Numbered from the stretch's first letter, positions 9,115-19,014 are shown. The stretch: DNA of 64,000 nt from Pseudomonadota bacterium (GCA_027624955.1 JAQBTG010000012.1:1-64000); one strand, 5' to 3'. Numbers and translations are program-made. Notes: generated by a model from the letters alone, not told the origin.

Positions 9115-9873
9115 ATGTTGGAAATCAAAGGCCTTTCAGTCTCGGTTGTGGGCAAGGAAATTCTGAAGAACTTCGACCTCTCGGTTGCGGCCGGCGAGGT
9201 GCACGCCATCATGGGGCCGAACGGCTCGGGCAAGAGTACGCTCTCTTATGTGCTAGCCGGGCGGGAAGGGTATGACATCACCGCCGGCAGCGTGAGCTAT
9301 CGGGGACAGGATTTGCTCACGCTCAAGCCGGAAATACGAGCGCGCGAGGGTCTCTTCTTGGCCTTCCAATATCCGGTCGAGATCCCGGGCGTCGGCAGTG
9401 CCACATTTCTCAAGACGGCGGTCAACGCGATACGCAAGCATCGTGGCGAAAAAGAATATGACGCCATGGAGTTTCTCAAAATCATGCGCGCAAAGCGCGA
9501 TGAGCTCGGCATCAGTGAAGAGATGATGCGCCGCGCTCTAAACGTAGGGTTTTCCGGCGGCGAGAAAAAGCGCAACGAAGTTTTACAAATGGCCCTACTG
9601 GAGCCCTATCTGGCCGTTCTGGACGAGACCGATTCCGGTCTTGATATTGATGCGCTGAGGGTCGCGGCGGACGGTATCAACTCACTGCGCTCGCCAGAAC
9701 GCGCGATGATCGTCATCACACATTATCAGCGATTGCTCGAATATGTCGTGCCAGATTATGTACATGTCATGGCCGATGGGCAGATTGTACGTTCCGGCGG
9801 CAAAGAGCTGGCGCTGGAGCTGGAGGAAAAAGGCTATACCGGCGTCGGTGATAAGGCCGAGGCGGCGGCGTAA
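9115..9873 (+). CDS. sufC: Fe-S assembly ATPase SufC
   Basis: 252 aa. An ABC-type ATPase that powers the SufBCD scaffold without being part of a transporter. The Walker A (GPNGSGKST, about 34-42), a signature reading GFSGGEKKRNE, and a Walker B followed by D-loop (YLAVLDETDSGLD) are intact, as is the H-loop histidine in VITHYQRLL. SufD follows with its ATG only 1 nt after the SufC stop, which points to tightly coupled translation. Confidence 0.97.
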   Translation: MLEIKGLSVSVVGKEILKNFDLSVAAGEVHAIMGPNGSGKSTLSYVLAGREGYDITAGSVSYRGQDLLTLKPEIRAREGLFLAFQYPVEIPGVGSATFLKTAVNAIRKHRGEKEYDAMEFLKIMRAKRDELGISEEMMRRALNVGFSGGEKKRNEVLQMALLEPYLAVLDETDSGLDIDALRVAADGINSLRSPERAMIVITHYQRLLEYVVPDYVHVMADGQIVRSGGKELALELEEKGYTGVGDKAEAAA

Positions 9874-9874
9874 T

Positions 9875-11236
9875 ATGGGCACAGTTTTACCAAGGGCGTC
9901 GCGCGCCGGCCGATCGATTGATCTGCCTTACGCGGCTAAATTCGCGTCGATTCGAGCGGACCTGCCCGGCCGGGATCTGCCTTGGATAACTTCCGGGCGC
10001 GACGCGGCGATGGCGCGCTTTTCGGAACTTGGCCTGCCCAGTCAAAAGGTCGAGGATTGGAAATATTCCAACCTTTCGCCGTTGGCGAAAACCGACTTTA
10101 CCGGACCTGACCGGAAAGCGGTTGAGGCGGCCCGCGACGAAGTGGCGCAACGGTTTCCTAAAGAAAGCACCGCAGGGCGCCTGGTGTTTATCAACGGCAT
10201 GTTGGATGGCCCGCTTTCCGCGATGGAGAACCTTCCCGTCGGCGTTCGCGTAATTGGCTTGGCCGATGCGATGACCGGTGAGAGTGATTTGTTAAAGGCC
10301 CAAATGGATGATGCGGTCCCGGCGTTGAACGGCCATGCCCTGGCTGCGCTAAATGCCGCCTTTATGGCAGATGGTTGCCTCATCCTCCTCGAGCCCGATG
10401 CCGAACTAGCGCTGGAACTGTTGTTTGTTGCGGCACCCGACGTCGGCGCCGTGGCCTATCACCCACATATTTCCATTGCTGTCGGGGCGGGTAGCCGGCT
10501 TCTCCTCGGTGAGCAGCATGCGTCGCTTGGCGATCTTGAATATTGGTCAAATCCCGTGACGGCCATGCGCCTTGGTGAAGCCGCTCAGGTGCGCCACTAC
10601 AAGCTCCAAGAAGAAAGTAGACGAGCCTGGCAAACCTCTCTGACCCAGGCACGCCTTGCAGCGGGCGCGACGTACGAGAATTTTATTGTCGCGACCGGCG
10701 GCCGATATGTACGCAATGAAATCGAGGTTGCGTTGAAAGGCTCAGGCGCATCATGCGAACTCGGCGGCAGCTTCTTGCTGGCCGGCGAACAGCAGGTCGA
10801 CAACCGCCTGCTGGTTGACCATGTTGCGCCCAATGGCACCAGCCGACAAACCTATAAGGGCGTGTTGGACGAACACTCGCACGGTGTATTCCAAGGCAAG
10901 ACGGTCGTCCATCGCGATGCGCAGAAGAGCGATGGCAATCAGCTCAGCCGGGCCTTATTGCTATCGCCCGATGCCATTATGGACGCCAAGCCGGAATTGA
11001 AAATCTACGCTGACGATGTGAAGTGCAGCCATGGTGCCACGGTCGGTGAGTTAGATGACGAGCAATTATTTTATCTGCGCGCACGCGGCATCGATGAAGC
11101 ATCAGCGCGCAACCTTCTGATCGCCGCGTTCATGGAAGAACATTTGCAGTCTATAACCGACGATGCCGCGCGGGATTGGCTGCGTGGAGCTGTCTCTGTC
11201 TGGCTTGCGCAGCGCCTTTCCGCGGGAGAGGGTTGA
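9875..11236 (+). CDS. sufD: Fe-S cluster assembly protein SufD
   Basis: 453 aa from the ATG at 9875; the open frame extends further upstream inside sufC but that part is out of family. SufD is the SufB paralogue in the SufBC2D complex, needed for iron acquisition. The beta-helix core (GASCELGGSFLLAGEQQVDNR, KGVLDEHSHGVFQGKTVVH) and the C-terminal GELDDEQLFYLRARGIDEASARNLLI match the family; the histidine in VKCSHGATVGEL corresponds to the conserved SufD histidine. Its stop codon overlaps the sufS ATG by one base (TGATG). Confidence 0.95.
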   Translation: MGTVLPRASRAGRSIDLPYAAKFASIRADLPGRDLPWITSGRDAAMARFSELGLPSQKVEDWKYSNLSPLAKTDFTGPDRKAVEAARDEVAQRFPKESTAGRLVFINGMLDGPLSAMENLPVGVRVIGLADAMTGESDLLKAQMDDAVPALNGHALAALNAAFMADGCLILLEPDAELALELLFVAAPDVGAVAYHPHISIAVGAGSRLLLGEQHASLGDLEYWSNPVTAMRLGEAAQVRHYKLQEESRRAWQTSLTQARLAAGATYENFIVATGGRYVRNEIEVALKGSGASCELGGSFLLAGEQQVDNRLLVDHVAPNGTSRQTYKGVLDEHSHGVFQGKTVVHRDAQKSDGNQLSRALLLSPDAIMDAKPELKIYADDVKCSHGATVGELDDEQLFYLRARGIDEASARNLLIAAFMEEHLQSITDDAARDWLRGAVSVWLAQRLSAGEG

Positions 11237-12486
11237 TGCAATCTGTTGCCGCCGTTCCTGAGAGTTCAGCCTTCGATGTAGCGCGTTGGCGCGCTGATTT
11301 TCCTATTTTGTCTGAGCGCGTTTACGACAAACCGCTGGTATTCCTTGATAGCGCTGCGAGCGCGCAAAAGCCGCAATGCGTCATCGATGCGGTTGCCCAT
11401 TGTTATGGGCATGAATATGCCAATATCCATCGCGGCGTTTATTGGCTGAGCCAGCGCGCGACTGAGGCCTATGAAGGTGCAAGGATCAAGGTTCAACGCT
11501 TCATCAATGCCGCGTCCGAACGTGAAATTATCTTTACCAAAAGCACGACCGAGGCCATCAATCTGGTGGCAACGAGTTATGGTGGCGCCTCGCTCAAGGC
11601 GGGCGATGAAATTATCCTCTCGCAGATGGAGCATCACGCCAACATCGTGCCTTGGCAACTTTTGCGCGACCGTGTTGGCATCGAAATCAAAGTCGTGCCG
11701 ATCGATGCGCGCGGCAACTTTCTGCTCGAGGAATTCGAAAAACTGTTAAACCCGCGCACGCGCCTGGTGGCCGTCACCCATACCTCCAACGCGCTCGGCA
11801 CGATTACGCCGGTCGACGAAATTGTCCGCTTGGCGCATGCCCAAGGCGCCCTGGTGTTGCTCGATGGCGCACAATCCGTCGTACACGGGCCAGTCGACGT
11901 CCAGGCGTTGGATGTCGATTTTTTGGTATTCTCCGGACATAAGCTGTACGGGCCGAGCGGCATCGGCGTGCTGTATGGTAAAGCGGATATTCTTTCCGCA
12001 ATGCCACCCTATCAAGGCGGCGGCGATATGATTCGGCGCGTCACGTTTGAGAAAACCGATTTCGCCGATATTCCTGGCCGGTTTGAAGCCGGAACGCCCC
12101 ACATCGCAGGCGCTTATGGCCTCGCGGCGGCGATCGATTATGTGAGTGCCATCGGTATGGAGGCGATCGCGGCGCATGAGAATGATTTACTCGAATACGC
12201 GACCGAGCGGCTTCAAGAAATTAACTCGCTTCGCCTCATCGGCACTGCCGACCACAAGGCGGGTATCGTTTCGTTCGAATTGGACGGCGTTCACGCCCAT
12301 GACATCGGCACCATTCTCGACCGTGAGGGAGTTGCCGTCCGGGTCGGCCATCATTGCGCCCAACCCGTGATGGACCATTTTGGCATCGCCGGTACGGTAA
12401 GGGCGTCGTTCGGCCTTTATAACGACAAGGCCGATATCGATGCCCTGGTTCGGGCCTTGGGCGCTGTCAGGGAGATATTTGACTGA
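11236..12486 (+). CDS. sufS: cysteine desulfurase SufS
   Basis: 416 aa, a PLP-dependent desulfurase that takes sulfur from L-cysteine as an enzyme persulfide. The PLP lysine is Lys236 in FSGHKLYGPSG, the PLP-contact histidine lies in MEHHANIVPW, and the catalytic cysteine is Cys374 in VGHHCAQPVM, the type II (SufS) arrangement. The open frame extends upstream within sufD, but the ATG at 11236 (overlapping the sufD stop, GGGAGAGGG upstream) matches family starts. sufU overlaps the end by one base, fitting a SufS-SufU partnership. Confidence 0.97.
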   Translation: MQSVAAVPESSAFDVARWRADFPILSERVYDKPLVFLDSAASAQKPQCVIDAVAHCYGHEYANIHRGVYWLSQRATEAYEGARIKVQRFINAASEREIIFTKSTTEAINLVATSYGGASLKAGDEIILSQMEHHANIVPWQLLRDRVGIEIKVVPIDARGNFLLEEFEKLLNPRTRLVAVTHTSNALGTITPVDEIVRLAHAQGALVLLDGAQSVVHGPVDVQALDVDFLVFSGHKLYGPSGIGVLYGKADILSAMPPYQGGGDMIRRVTFEKTDFADIPGRFEAGTPHIAGAYGLAAAIDYVSAIGMEAIAAHENDLLEYATERLQEINSLRLIGTADHKAGIVSFELDGVHAHDIGTILDREGVAVRVGHHCAQPVMDHFGIAGTVRASFGLYNDKADIDALVRALGAVREIFD

Positions 12487-12947
12487 TGTCGGCGCTACGC
12501 GAACTCTATCAAGAGGTCATCCTCGACCACGGTAAGACGCCGCGCAATTTTGGCAAGCCGGAACATGTGACATGTGAATCGAACGGCCATAATCCGCTCT
12601 GCGGCGACACGGTCACGATCTATCTGCGCCTGAATGACGGAATTGTTGAAGAGGCCGGATTTGAAGGCCGCGGCTGCGCTATTTCGATCGCCTCCGCATC
12701 CATGATGACAGAAATTCTCAGGGGCAAGCGGCTTGATGAAGTACGCGCCATATTCGAGCGCTTCCATCATCTCCTGACAGAAGACGAGGCGGTCTGTGAA
12801 AGCGGCTTTGACGGTGACGAATTTGAGAAACTTATGGTGCTTTCTGGGGTGCGTGAATTCCCCATGCGGGTCAAATGCGCAACCCTCGCCTGGCACACGA
12901 TGAAAGACGCGTTGCAAAGCGGTAGCGAAAAGGTCAGCACGGAATGA
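12486..12947 (+). CDS. sufU: SufU-type sulfur acceptor / Fe-S assembly protein
   Basis: 153 aa. NifU-N/IscU fold with Cys39, Asp41 (NPLCGDTV), Cys64 (GRGCAISIASASMM) and Cys131 (RVKCATLAW), the zinc-ligand pattern of Bacillus SufU. The insertion between the second and third cysteine (GFDGDEFEKLMVLSGVREFP) distinguishes SufU from IscU. SufU accepts sulfane sulfur from SufS by zinc-dependent exchange; in this operon it sits immediately after sufS where many proteobacteria have sufE. The next gene starts within its last codons. Confidence 0.93.
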   Translation: MSALRELYQEVILDHGKTPRNFGKPEHVTCESNGHNPLCGDTVTIYLRLNDGIVEEAGFEGRGCAISIASASMMTEILRGKRLDEVRAIFERFHHLLTEDEAVCESGFDGDEFEKLMVLSGVREFPMRVKCATLAWHTMKDALQSGSEKVSTE

Positions 12948-13471
12948 TGGGATTATTCAAGCGCAAGAAACGGGAAGAGCCCGCGGCGACTGTGGTCGTC
13001 GCCGAGCCTGAAGACAAATCGAGCACATACCAGGCATGGTCTCCGGATGGCAATGATGAGACGCATGCGCCGACGCACGATAGCAGGCCTCAATATGAAC
13101 CGCCGGAGCTTGTGATGGAAACGCCGCAGGCCAACGCGGAGGAATTGGAATCCATCGCCAATGCGGGAACCTTTGAAGAGCAAATCACAGCGGCGCTCAA
13201 GAAAGTCTACGACCCGGAAATACCAGTCGACATATATGAGATGGGATTAATTTACGGTGTTGCAGTATCGGAAACAAAAGATGTTTCCATCCAAATGACG
13301 TTGACTTCGCCGGGCTGCCCTGTCGCCGGGCAAATGCCGGGCATGGTGCAGCATGCGGTGCACAGTTTTGTAGAAGGCGTGGGCGATGTGGCAGTAGAGC
13401 TTGTTTGGGACCCGCCATGGACACAGGACCGGATGTCCGAGGCGGCGCAGCTTGAGCTTGGTTTCATATGA
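12944..13471 (+). CDS. sufT: SufT (DUF59/MIP18 family) with N-terminal extension
   Basis: 175 aa. Residues about 76-170 form a DUF59 domain (DPEIPVDIYEMGLIYGV, TSPGCPVAGQMP, VWDPPWTQDRMSE) with the conserved cysteine in the PGC motif. SufT proteins help maturation of Fe-S proteins. Residues 1-75 are an unusual charged, low-complexity leader (lysine/arginine-rich start, then acidic and His/Pro-rich) without a recognised fold; simple SufT proteins are about 100-130 aa. The start overlaps sufU by four bases. An internal start giving a shorter protein is possible but I see no strong internal ribosome site. Confidence 0.9.
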   Translation: MMGLFKRKKREEPAATVVVAEPEDKSSTYQAWSPDGNDETHAPTHDSRPQYEPPELVMETPQANAEELESIANAGTFEEQITAALKKVYDPEIPVDIYEMGLIYGVAVSETKDVSIQMTLTSPGCPVAGQMPGMVQHAVHSFVEGVGDVAVELVWDPPWTQDRMSEAAQLELGFI

Positions 13472-13501
13472 AACTAAATGCCGGGAATAGGAGATAAATT
13501 G

Positions 13502-13846
13502 GTGGCGAATCAAATTTTGACGTTAACGGAGTCCGCCAAGTCGCGGGTCCGCCACATTATGCAATTGCGTGATGAGGAGCCGCCGGCGATCGGCGTGCGT
13601 ATCGGCGTGCGCAATGCCGGCTGTTCGGGCATGACCTACAGCATGGATTACGCTACTGAAGTTGGCGCCCTTGACGAAGTGATTGATGCGGACGACGTGA
13701 AAGTAATGATTGATCCGGCAGCGATCATGTTTTTGATCGGTACGGAACTTGATTACAAAGAAGAGAAACTCTCGGCGGGTTTTGTCTTCAATAATCCCAA
13801 CGTCACATCGACCTGTGGCTGCGGCGAAAGTTTTACCGTGGGTTAG
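13502..13846 (+). CDS. sufA: A-type Fe-S carrier SufA (HesB/IscA family)
   Basis: 114 aa from a GTG at 13502. Cys41 (NAGCSGMTYSMDYA) and the C-terminal CGCGESF pair (Cys105, Cys107) are the three cluster ligands of A-type carriers that deliver Fe-S clusters to target proteins. An ATG at 13478 would add eight residues, but AGGAG at 13489-13493 lies between it and the GTG (8 nt spacing; a TTG at 13499 is also possible), so the later start is used. It is the last gene of the suf operon, followed by a bidirectional hairpin. Confidence 0.93.
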   Translation: MANQILTLTESAKSRVRHIMQLRDEEPPAIGVRIGVRNAGCSGMTYSMDYATEVGALDEVIDADDVKVMIDPAAIMFLIGTELDYKEEKLSAGFVFNNPNVTSTCGCGESFTVG

Positions 13847-13959
13847 TTCGGGTTAGTCCGTCCAAAGCATATTCGTTGATGTCTTTCGCCGTTTAGCGTA
13901 CCCGAACGCAGTCGTCCCCCCATGATGTTCTTACAAAATCTTGCTCCTGGAATCCGGCA

Positions 13960-13994
13960 ATTCAGCGCACCGCCTGCTTGGGCGGGCGCTGAAT
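13960..13994. terminator. hairpin between convergent sufA and glnA
   Basis: A near-perfect stem pairs ATTCAGCGC(A)CCGCC with GGCGGGCGCTGAAT around a TGCTTG loop, with one bulged A. It lies in the 180-bp gap between the 3' ends of the suf operon and glnA and could end transcription from both sides. No U-tract follows, so it may be weak or act together with Rho. Confidence 0.5.
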
Positions 13995-14026
13995 GCACAG
14001 AAGATGTTGCCGCCCGGTGGTTCAGA

Positions 14027-15436
14027 TCAGACGCTATAGTACATCTTGTACTCAATCGGATGGGGCGTCATTTCGAAGGCCAGAACCTCTTCGGATTTGA
14101 GCGCAATATAGCCGTCAATTAAATCGTCCGAGAACACTTCACCCTTTTTGAGGAATGCCCGGTCGTCGTCGAGCGATTCGAGCGCCTGGCGCAGGCTTCC
14201 ACAAACGGTGGCGACACCCTTGAGCTCCTCTGGCGGCAGGTCGTAGAGGTTTTTATCCATCGCGTCGCCGGGATGAATCTTGTTCTCGATGCCGTCAATT
14301 CCCGCCATGAGCATAGCGGCAAAAGCGAGATAGGGATTGGCCGTGGCGTCGGGGAACCGCACTTCGACACGTTTGCCGTTTGGCGACGCCGCGTAGGGGA
14401 TGCGGCAGGACGCCGATCGGTTGCGCGCAGAATAGGCCAGCAGAACTGGCGCCTCATAGCCCGGCACCAGACGCTTGTAACTGTTGGTCGAGGCGTTGGT
14501 GAAGGCGTTGAGGGAGCGGGCGTGCTTGATGATGCCACCTATATAGTAGAGCGCGCTCTCGGATAGATCGGCATAGCCGTTGCCGGCGAAGAGCGGCTTG
14601 CCGTCTCTCCAAATCGACTGATGGACATGCATACCGGAGCCATTATCATCGACCACCGGCTTTGGCATGAACGTCGCGGTCTTGCCGTATGAATGCGCCG
14701 TTTGATGCACGACATACTTATAGATCTGCACGCAATCGGCGGTGTGCAACATGGTGTCGAATTCGAAGCCGAGTTCGTTCTGGCTCGGCGCGACCTCATG
14801 GTGGTGCTTTTCCACTTTGATTCCCATGCCGCCCATATGGGTCAACATTTCGGCCCGCATGTCCGACATGGAATCGATTGGCGGAACAGGAAAATAGCCA
14901 CCCTTGACGCCGGGTCGATGGCCCGTGTTGCCGCCCTCATATTCGCGCCCCGAATTGTAGGGACCCTCTTCCTGATCGAGCAGATAATACATCTGATGCA
15001 TCGAAGTCTCGTAGCGCACATCGTCGAACACGAAAAACTCGGGCTCCGGTCCGAAATAAGCAGTGTCGCCGATACCGGAATAGGACAGATAGGCTTCGGC
15101 GCGCCGCGCCACGCCGCGCGGGCAGCGCCCGTAAGGCTGGCCGGTCGAGGGTTCGATCACATCGCAGGTCACGATCAATGTCGGCTGTGCGGTGAACGGG
15201 TCGACCACGGCGGAGGCGGCATCGGGCATAAGGATCATGTCCGATTCATGAATTTCCTTCCAGCCGTCGATGGACGAGCCGTCGAACATAATGCCGTCGC
15301 TAAATATGGCTTCGTTGATTGTGCGAAGGGCTTGCGCCGTGTGGTGCCACTTGCCGCGCGGATCGGTGAAGCGGAAGTCGACAAACTGAATGTCCTGTTC
15401 CTTGATGATTTTTAGAACCGTTTGAGCATCGCTCAT
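14027..15436 (-). CDS. glnA: glutamine synthetase type I
   Basis: 469 aa, the GSI-beta length. It condenses ammonium and glutamate to glutamine with ATP. The GS signatures are present: [10 protein letters not shown] near the N terminus, the ATP/glutamate site [18 protein letters not shown], and the adenylylation loop [11 protein letters not shown] with Tyr398 as the expected AMP-accepting residue. glnB lies 47 bp upstream on the same strand, and a sigma-54-type promoter precedes glnB, giving the classic nitrogen-regulated glnBA unit of alphaproteobacteria. Confidence 0.97.
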   Translation of the reverse strand: MSDAQTVLKIIKEQDIQFVDFRFTDPRGKWHHTAQALRTINEAIFSDGIMFDGSSIDGWKEIHESDMILMPDAASAVVDPFTAQPTLIVTCDVIEPSTGQPYGRCPRGVARRAEAYLSYSGIGDTAYFGPEPEFFVFDDVRYETSMHQMYYLLDQEEGPYNSGREYEGGNTGHRPGVKGGYFPVPPIDSMSDMRAEMLTHMGGMGIKVEKHHHEVAPSQNELGFEFDTMLHTADCVQIYKYVVHQTAHSYGKTATFMPKPVVDDNGSGMHVHQSIWRDGKPLFAGNGYADLSESALYYIGGIIKHARSLNAFTNASTNSYKRLVPGYEAPVLLAYSARNRSASCRIPYAASPNGKRVEVRFPDATANPYLAFAAMLMAGIDGIENKIHPGDAMDKNLYDLPPEELKGVATVCGSLRQALESLDDDRAFLKKGEVFSDDLIDGYIALKSEEVLAFEMTPHPIEYKMYYSV

Positions 15437-15483
15437 GAAAATTATCCTCTGTTAGGTTGGTTCTGCCACAACGGGTGAAAGGG

Positions 15484-15924
<441 letters not shown>

Positions 15925-16141
15925 TTATAATTGATTATAAGAGTAAGAGTGATTCCGCCTGGTGATATTGCAGCTTATTAATGCGCGCTGCCCAAAATAT
16001 AGGCAGGCGAGTGACGCTGTAATTTGCACTTCCGCGCCAGTCGATTTTGGCACGGCCGGCAAACCACAGGCTAAGTCTATGAGCGGCCGAAATTAGCTGG
16101 CATAGTGCGGGCCGTTTTCTCTACCATTTGGGACCATAGTA

Positions 16142-17317
16142 ATGAAAATCGCGGACCGTATGGCGCGGCTTGGCACCGAGACTGCCTTCGAAGTGCTGGC
16201 GCGCGCCAAAGCACTTGAAGCTGAAGGGCGTTCCATCATCAATCTCGGTATCGGCCAACCGGATTTTCAAACGCCGGAGAACATCGTCGAAGCGGCGCGG
16301 AAAGCCCTCACCGACGGACATCACGGCTATACTCCGGCGAACGGTATCCAGCCGCTACGAGAAGCGGTAGCGGCGGATATCGCCAAATACCGGGGCGCGG
16401 AAATTGATCCCGCCAGCGTCGTCGTGGTCCCGGGCGGCAAGGTCACCATGTTTTTCGCTGCACTCATGTTCGGTGAAGAAGGGGCGGAGATACTCTATCC
16501 CAATCCGGGCTTCCCCATATATCAATCGGCCATCGAATTTTCCGGCGCCACCGCCGTGCCGATACCGCTTTACGAGAAGACCGGTTTTTCCTTCAGCGCC
16601 GAAGAGGTGTTGTCGAAGATAACACCGCGCACGCGCCTCATCATGCTCAACAGCCCAGCCAACCCAACAGGCGGCGTCACGCCAAGAGCGGAATTCGACC
16701 GTCTGGTCGAAGGGTTGGAGGCGCACCCCGATGTCGCCATCATGAGCGACGAGATTTATTCGCGGCTGCTCTATGACGGCAACGAGCATGTCAGCCTGCT
16801 CAGCTACCCCTCGATCCGTGATCGCCTGATCCTGCTGGACGGCTGGTCAAAAACATACGCCATGACCGGTTGGCGCATCGGCTACGGCGTGTGGCCGGGC
16901 AAGCTTGCCGAGCAGGCAACGCGCCTCGCCGTAAACAGCAATTCCTGCGTCAATGCGCCGACGCAAATCGCCGCCATCGAGGCGTTGACGGGCCCACAAG
17001 AATCAGTCGAAACCATGCGTCTTGCCTTCAACGAACGGCGCAAGATCATCCTCCGCGAGCTCAATCAGATCGAAGGGTTCCGATGCGTCGAGCCGCAAGG
17101 CGCCTTCTACGCCATGCCCAACATCGAGGGCACCGGCATCAGTGCGCGAGAATTACAGGACGGTCTCCTGCAAGAGGCCGGAGTTGCTACCATTGCCGGC
17201 ACCAGTTTTGGCCAATACGGGGAGGGATATTTGCGCTTTTCCTACGCCGCCAGCACCGAACAAATCCTTGAGGCGATGACAAGAATTCGAGAATTCCTAG
17301 CTAATCGCGCGCTATAG
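16142..17317 (+). CDS. class I PLP aminotransferase (aspartate/aromatic aminotransferase-like)
   Basis: 391 aa. Fold-type I aminotransferase: PGGKVTMFFA glycine-rich phosphate region, NSPANPTGG (Asn173), the cofactor aspartate in MSDEIYSRLLYDG and the Schiff-base lysine Lys237 in DGWSKTYAMTGWRIGYG. These match the subgroup I-gamma aspartate aminotransferases common in alphaproteobacteria, but the exact amino acid specificity cannot be read from sequence. It is divergent from glnBA. No linked biosynthetic partner is adjacent; tRNA-His follows 112 bp downstream. Confidence 0.85.
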   Translation: MKIADRMARLGTETAFEVLARAKALEAEGRSIINLGIGQPDFQTPENIVEAARKALTDGHHGYTPANGIQPLREAVAADIAKYRGAEIDPASVVVVPGGKVTMFFAALMFGEEGAEILYPNPGFPIYQSAIEFSGATAVPIPLYEKTGFSFSAEEVLSKITPRTRLIMLNSPANPTGGVTPRAEFDRLVEGLEAHPDVAIMSDEIYSRLLYDGNEHVSLLSYPSIRDRLILLDGWSKTYAMTGWRIGYGVWPGKLAEQATRLAVNSNSCVNAPTQIAAIEALTGPQESVETMRLAFNERRKIILRELNQIEGFRCVEPQGAFYAMPNIEGTGISARELQDGLLQEAGVATIAGTSFGQYGEGYLRFSYAASTEQILEAMTRIREFLANRAL

Positions 17318-17429
17318 CGCCAGCCGACGAGGCTTGCCCGCCCGGCGCTTCAGGGAACAAACCCTGAGACCCTCCTTGACGCCCCTCAGGCCATGTACTA
17401 TTCAAAGTTCGCTCGAAAGAGCCCCTGTG

Positions 17430-17506
17430 GCGGGTGTAGCTCAGCCGGTTAGAGCACCTGATTGTGGTTCAGGGGGTCGGGGGTTCAAGTCCCCTCACTC
17501 GCCCCA
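17430..17506 (+). tRNA. tRNA-His (GTG)
   Basis: Complete cloverleaf: acceptor GCGGGTG paired with CACTCGC, D-arm GCTC/GAGC, anticodon GTG at 17464-17466, T-arm with GGTTCAAGT, and encoded CCA at 17504-17506. The base before position 1 is G (17429) and the discriminator is C, so the canonical G-1:C73 histidine identity pair is genomically encoded. A short T-run follows. Confidence 0.96.
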
Positions 17507-18306
17507 GTTTTTCAAATATTTAGCAGTCTGAACATAGGCGCCCGAGAGTCGATTGAAGTTCTAAGTTAACCCAGGGCTAACAGAAGAAGGGCAGGTCGGC
17601 CTCACTTTCCGAACATGGCGTCTCAGGGCCCATGTTCTCTGGCTCATGGTCATACAGGGACGTGACTAAGGCAAAGTAGACAACTTCTGTTCCGCACAAT
17701 CCGTCGCTTGCCGATCTCATTTTGGAGGGGGCGCGCGCGGGAATCCCAAAAATTGAGCGTCGGTTACAGGAGTCGAATGAAATCAATTTCGGTCTTCCCA
17801 GCCAAGGACTGCAGTCCGCGCTCGGGGGTCGCAATTGAAGATTGAATCGACACTCGTAGCGGTTTTTGGTTCGAAAACAATGGAACACCAGAAATATGAT
17901 GTGCCCGAGCACTGGTTTGTCGCAATGATAATGGGAGCGTCAGAGCGCCAAAAATACGCCGCTTGCCATGACGGCGTTAGAATGGCCAAAGCAAATCTAA
18001 ATGCTGCATTAATCGCCTTCCAAGGACAGCGTTAGAATTCAGGGGAGACGCAGACTGGTCGGTCTTTGCATTCCATCGACGGACTAGATCTTCGTCCAGA
18101 AATCCGCGCGCTCATAAGCTCATCGAAGATGATCCCGAGTGCGCAATCGAGTTCATTGCATTTGTGAATTTGTTGACGAAATTGATCGATCAAGCGGAAA
18201 AATCGCCTCGCCCGCCTGACGTGGCTAATTGCTAACGGCGTAAACGTCAGGAGCAGGACACGGAAGTGAGTCGCGGGGGCCCAACCGTGTTGCCCCGGCC
18301 AGCCGG
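17507..18306. other. 800-bp gene-poor region with possible coding remnants
   Basis: No recognisable gene. Two weak plus-strand signals exist: a frame at 17880-18035 (ATG, 51 codons, with a helical YAACHDGVRMAKANLNAALIA end) and another at 17978-18235 without a usable ATG, whose end (KLIEDDPECAIEFIAFVNLL...) also looks protein-like. They are in different frames and overlap, as would result from a frameshifted or decaying gene next to a tRNA. No integrase, direct repeat of the tRNA end, or insertion-sequence end was seen. Confidence 0.3.
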
Positions 18307-19014
18307 CTAGACGTCTTCGTAGCGGTCGTGATGGCGTATCCATGCCATCGGCCAAGGCAAGTCCGCTTCGCCCCGGCCCTCAGGCACGAGGTCCAGAAAA
18401 TTATACGTGCCGATGAGTGCGTCGAGCCCGCGCCCGTAGCAGGAATAGGTGTGGTAGATCGCGCCGGACTCATCTTTTAAGAAGACGCTGGCGCCGGGTG
18501 CTTCTTCGCTCGGAAATTTGTTTGGCCGGAAATTGTAGAAGACCTCGCCCGCAGCCAATTCGTCCTCGGTAAACGAGGCCTGATAATCGTAATTGAAATC
18601 GCTGCCGAAGGAAGACACCCATTTGAAAGACCAGCCCATGCGCGCCCTGAACGCGTCGATCTCGGCAAGCGGCGCCCGCGAGGCGGCAAGCAAGGTCACA
18701 TCCCGGTTCGCCAAATGCACGACGCTGCCGTCGATATGATCACACAGAAACGAACAACTCGGGCACCCCTGAGCCCAACCGGGACCGAACATGAAATGAT
18801 AAATGATCAACTGGCTGCGGCCGGCGAATAGTTCGCCAAGCGCCTCCTCGCCTTCTGGACCATTGAAAACGTAGGTCTTGTCGACTTCGTGGCAAGGCAG
18901 CTGACGTCGCTCCGCACTGATGCGATCTCGTAGATGCGTGAGTTCTTTCTCGCGCTCCAAATGGGCCTTGCGCGCTGCCAGCCACTCATCCGATGATACG
19001 ATTCTGTGCTTCAC
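18307..19014 (-). CDS. DUF899 family thioredoxin-like protein
   Basis: 235 aa. The family pattern is clear: VSSDEWLAARKAHLEREKELTHLRD at the N terminus, LIIYHFMFGPGWAQGCPSCSFLCDHIDG with a CPSC pair at 84-87 in a thioredoxin-like setting, then VTLLAASRAPLAEIDAFRARMGW and HTYSCYGRGLDALIGTYNFLDLVP. DUF899 proteins are cytosolic, peroxiredoxin/thioredoxin-fold proteins of unknown function, often called hypothetical dithiol-disulfide isomerases. It is monocistronic and divergent from the Cro/C1 regulator. Confidence 0.88.
   Translation of the reverse strand: MKHRIVSSDEWLAARKAHLEREKELTHLRDRISAERRQLPCHEVDKTYVFNGPEGEEALGELFAGRSQLIIYHFMFGPGWAQGCPSCSFLCDHIDGSVVHLANRDVTLLAASRAPLAEIDAFRARMGWSFKWVSSFGSDFNYDYQASFTEDELAAGEVFYNFRPNKFPSEEAPGASVFLKDESGAIYHTYSCYGRGLDALIGTYNFLDLVPEGRGEADLPWPMAWIRHHDRYEDV

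Noticed and set aside
14693-15415. 240-codon plus-strand open frame antisense to glnA
   Set aside because: It is the mirror of a highly conserved GC-rich gene, has no recognisable domain and no ribosome site; a shadow frame.
16045-16062. TTGGCACGGCCGGCAAA as a second sigma-54 promoter facing the aminotransferase gene
   Set aside because: The GG and GC dinucleotides are 10, not 12, bases apart, which is not tolerated by sigma-54 promoters.
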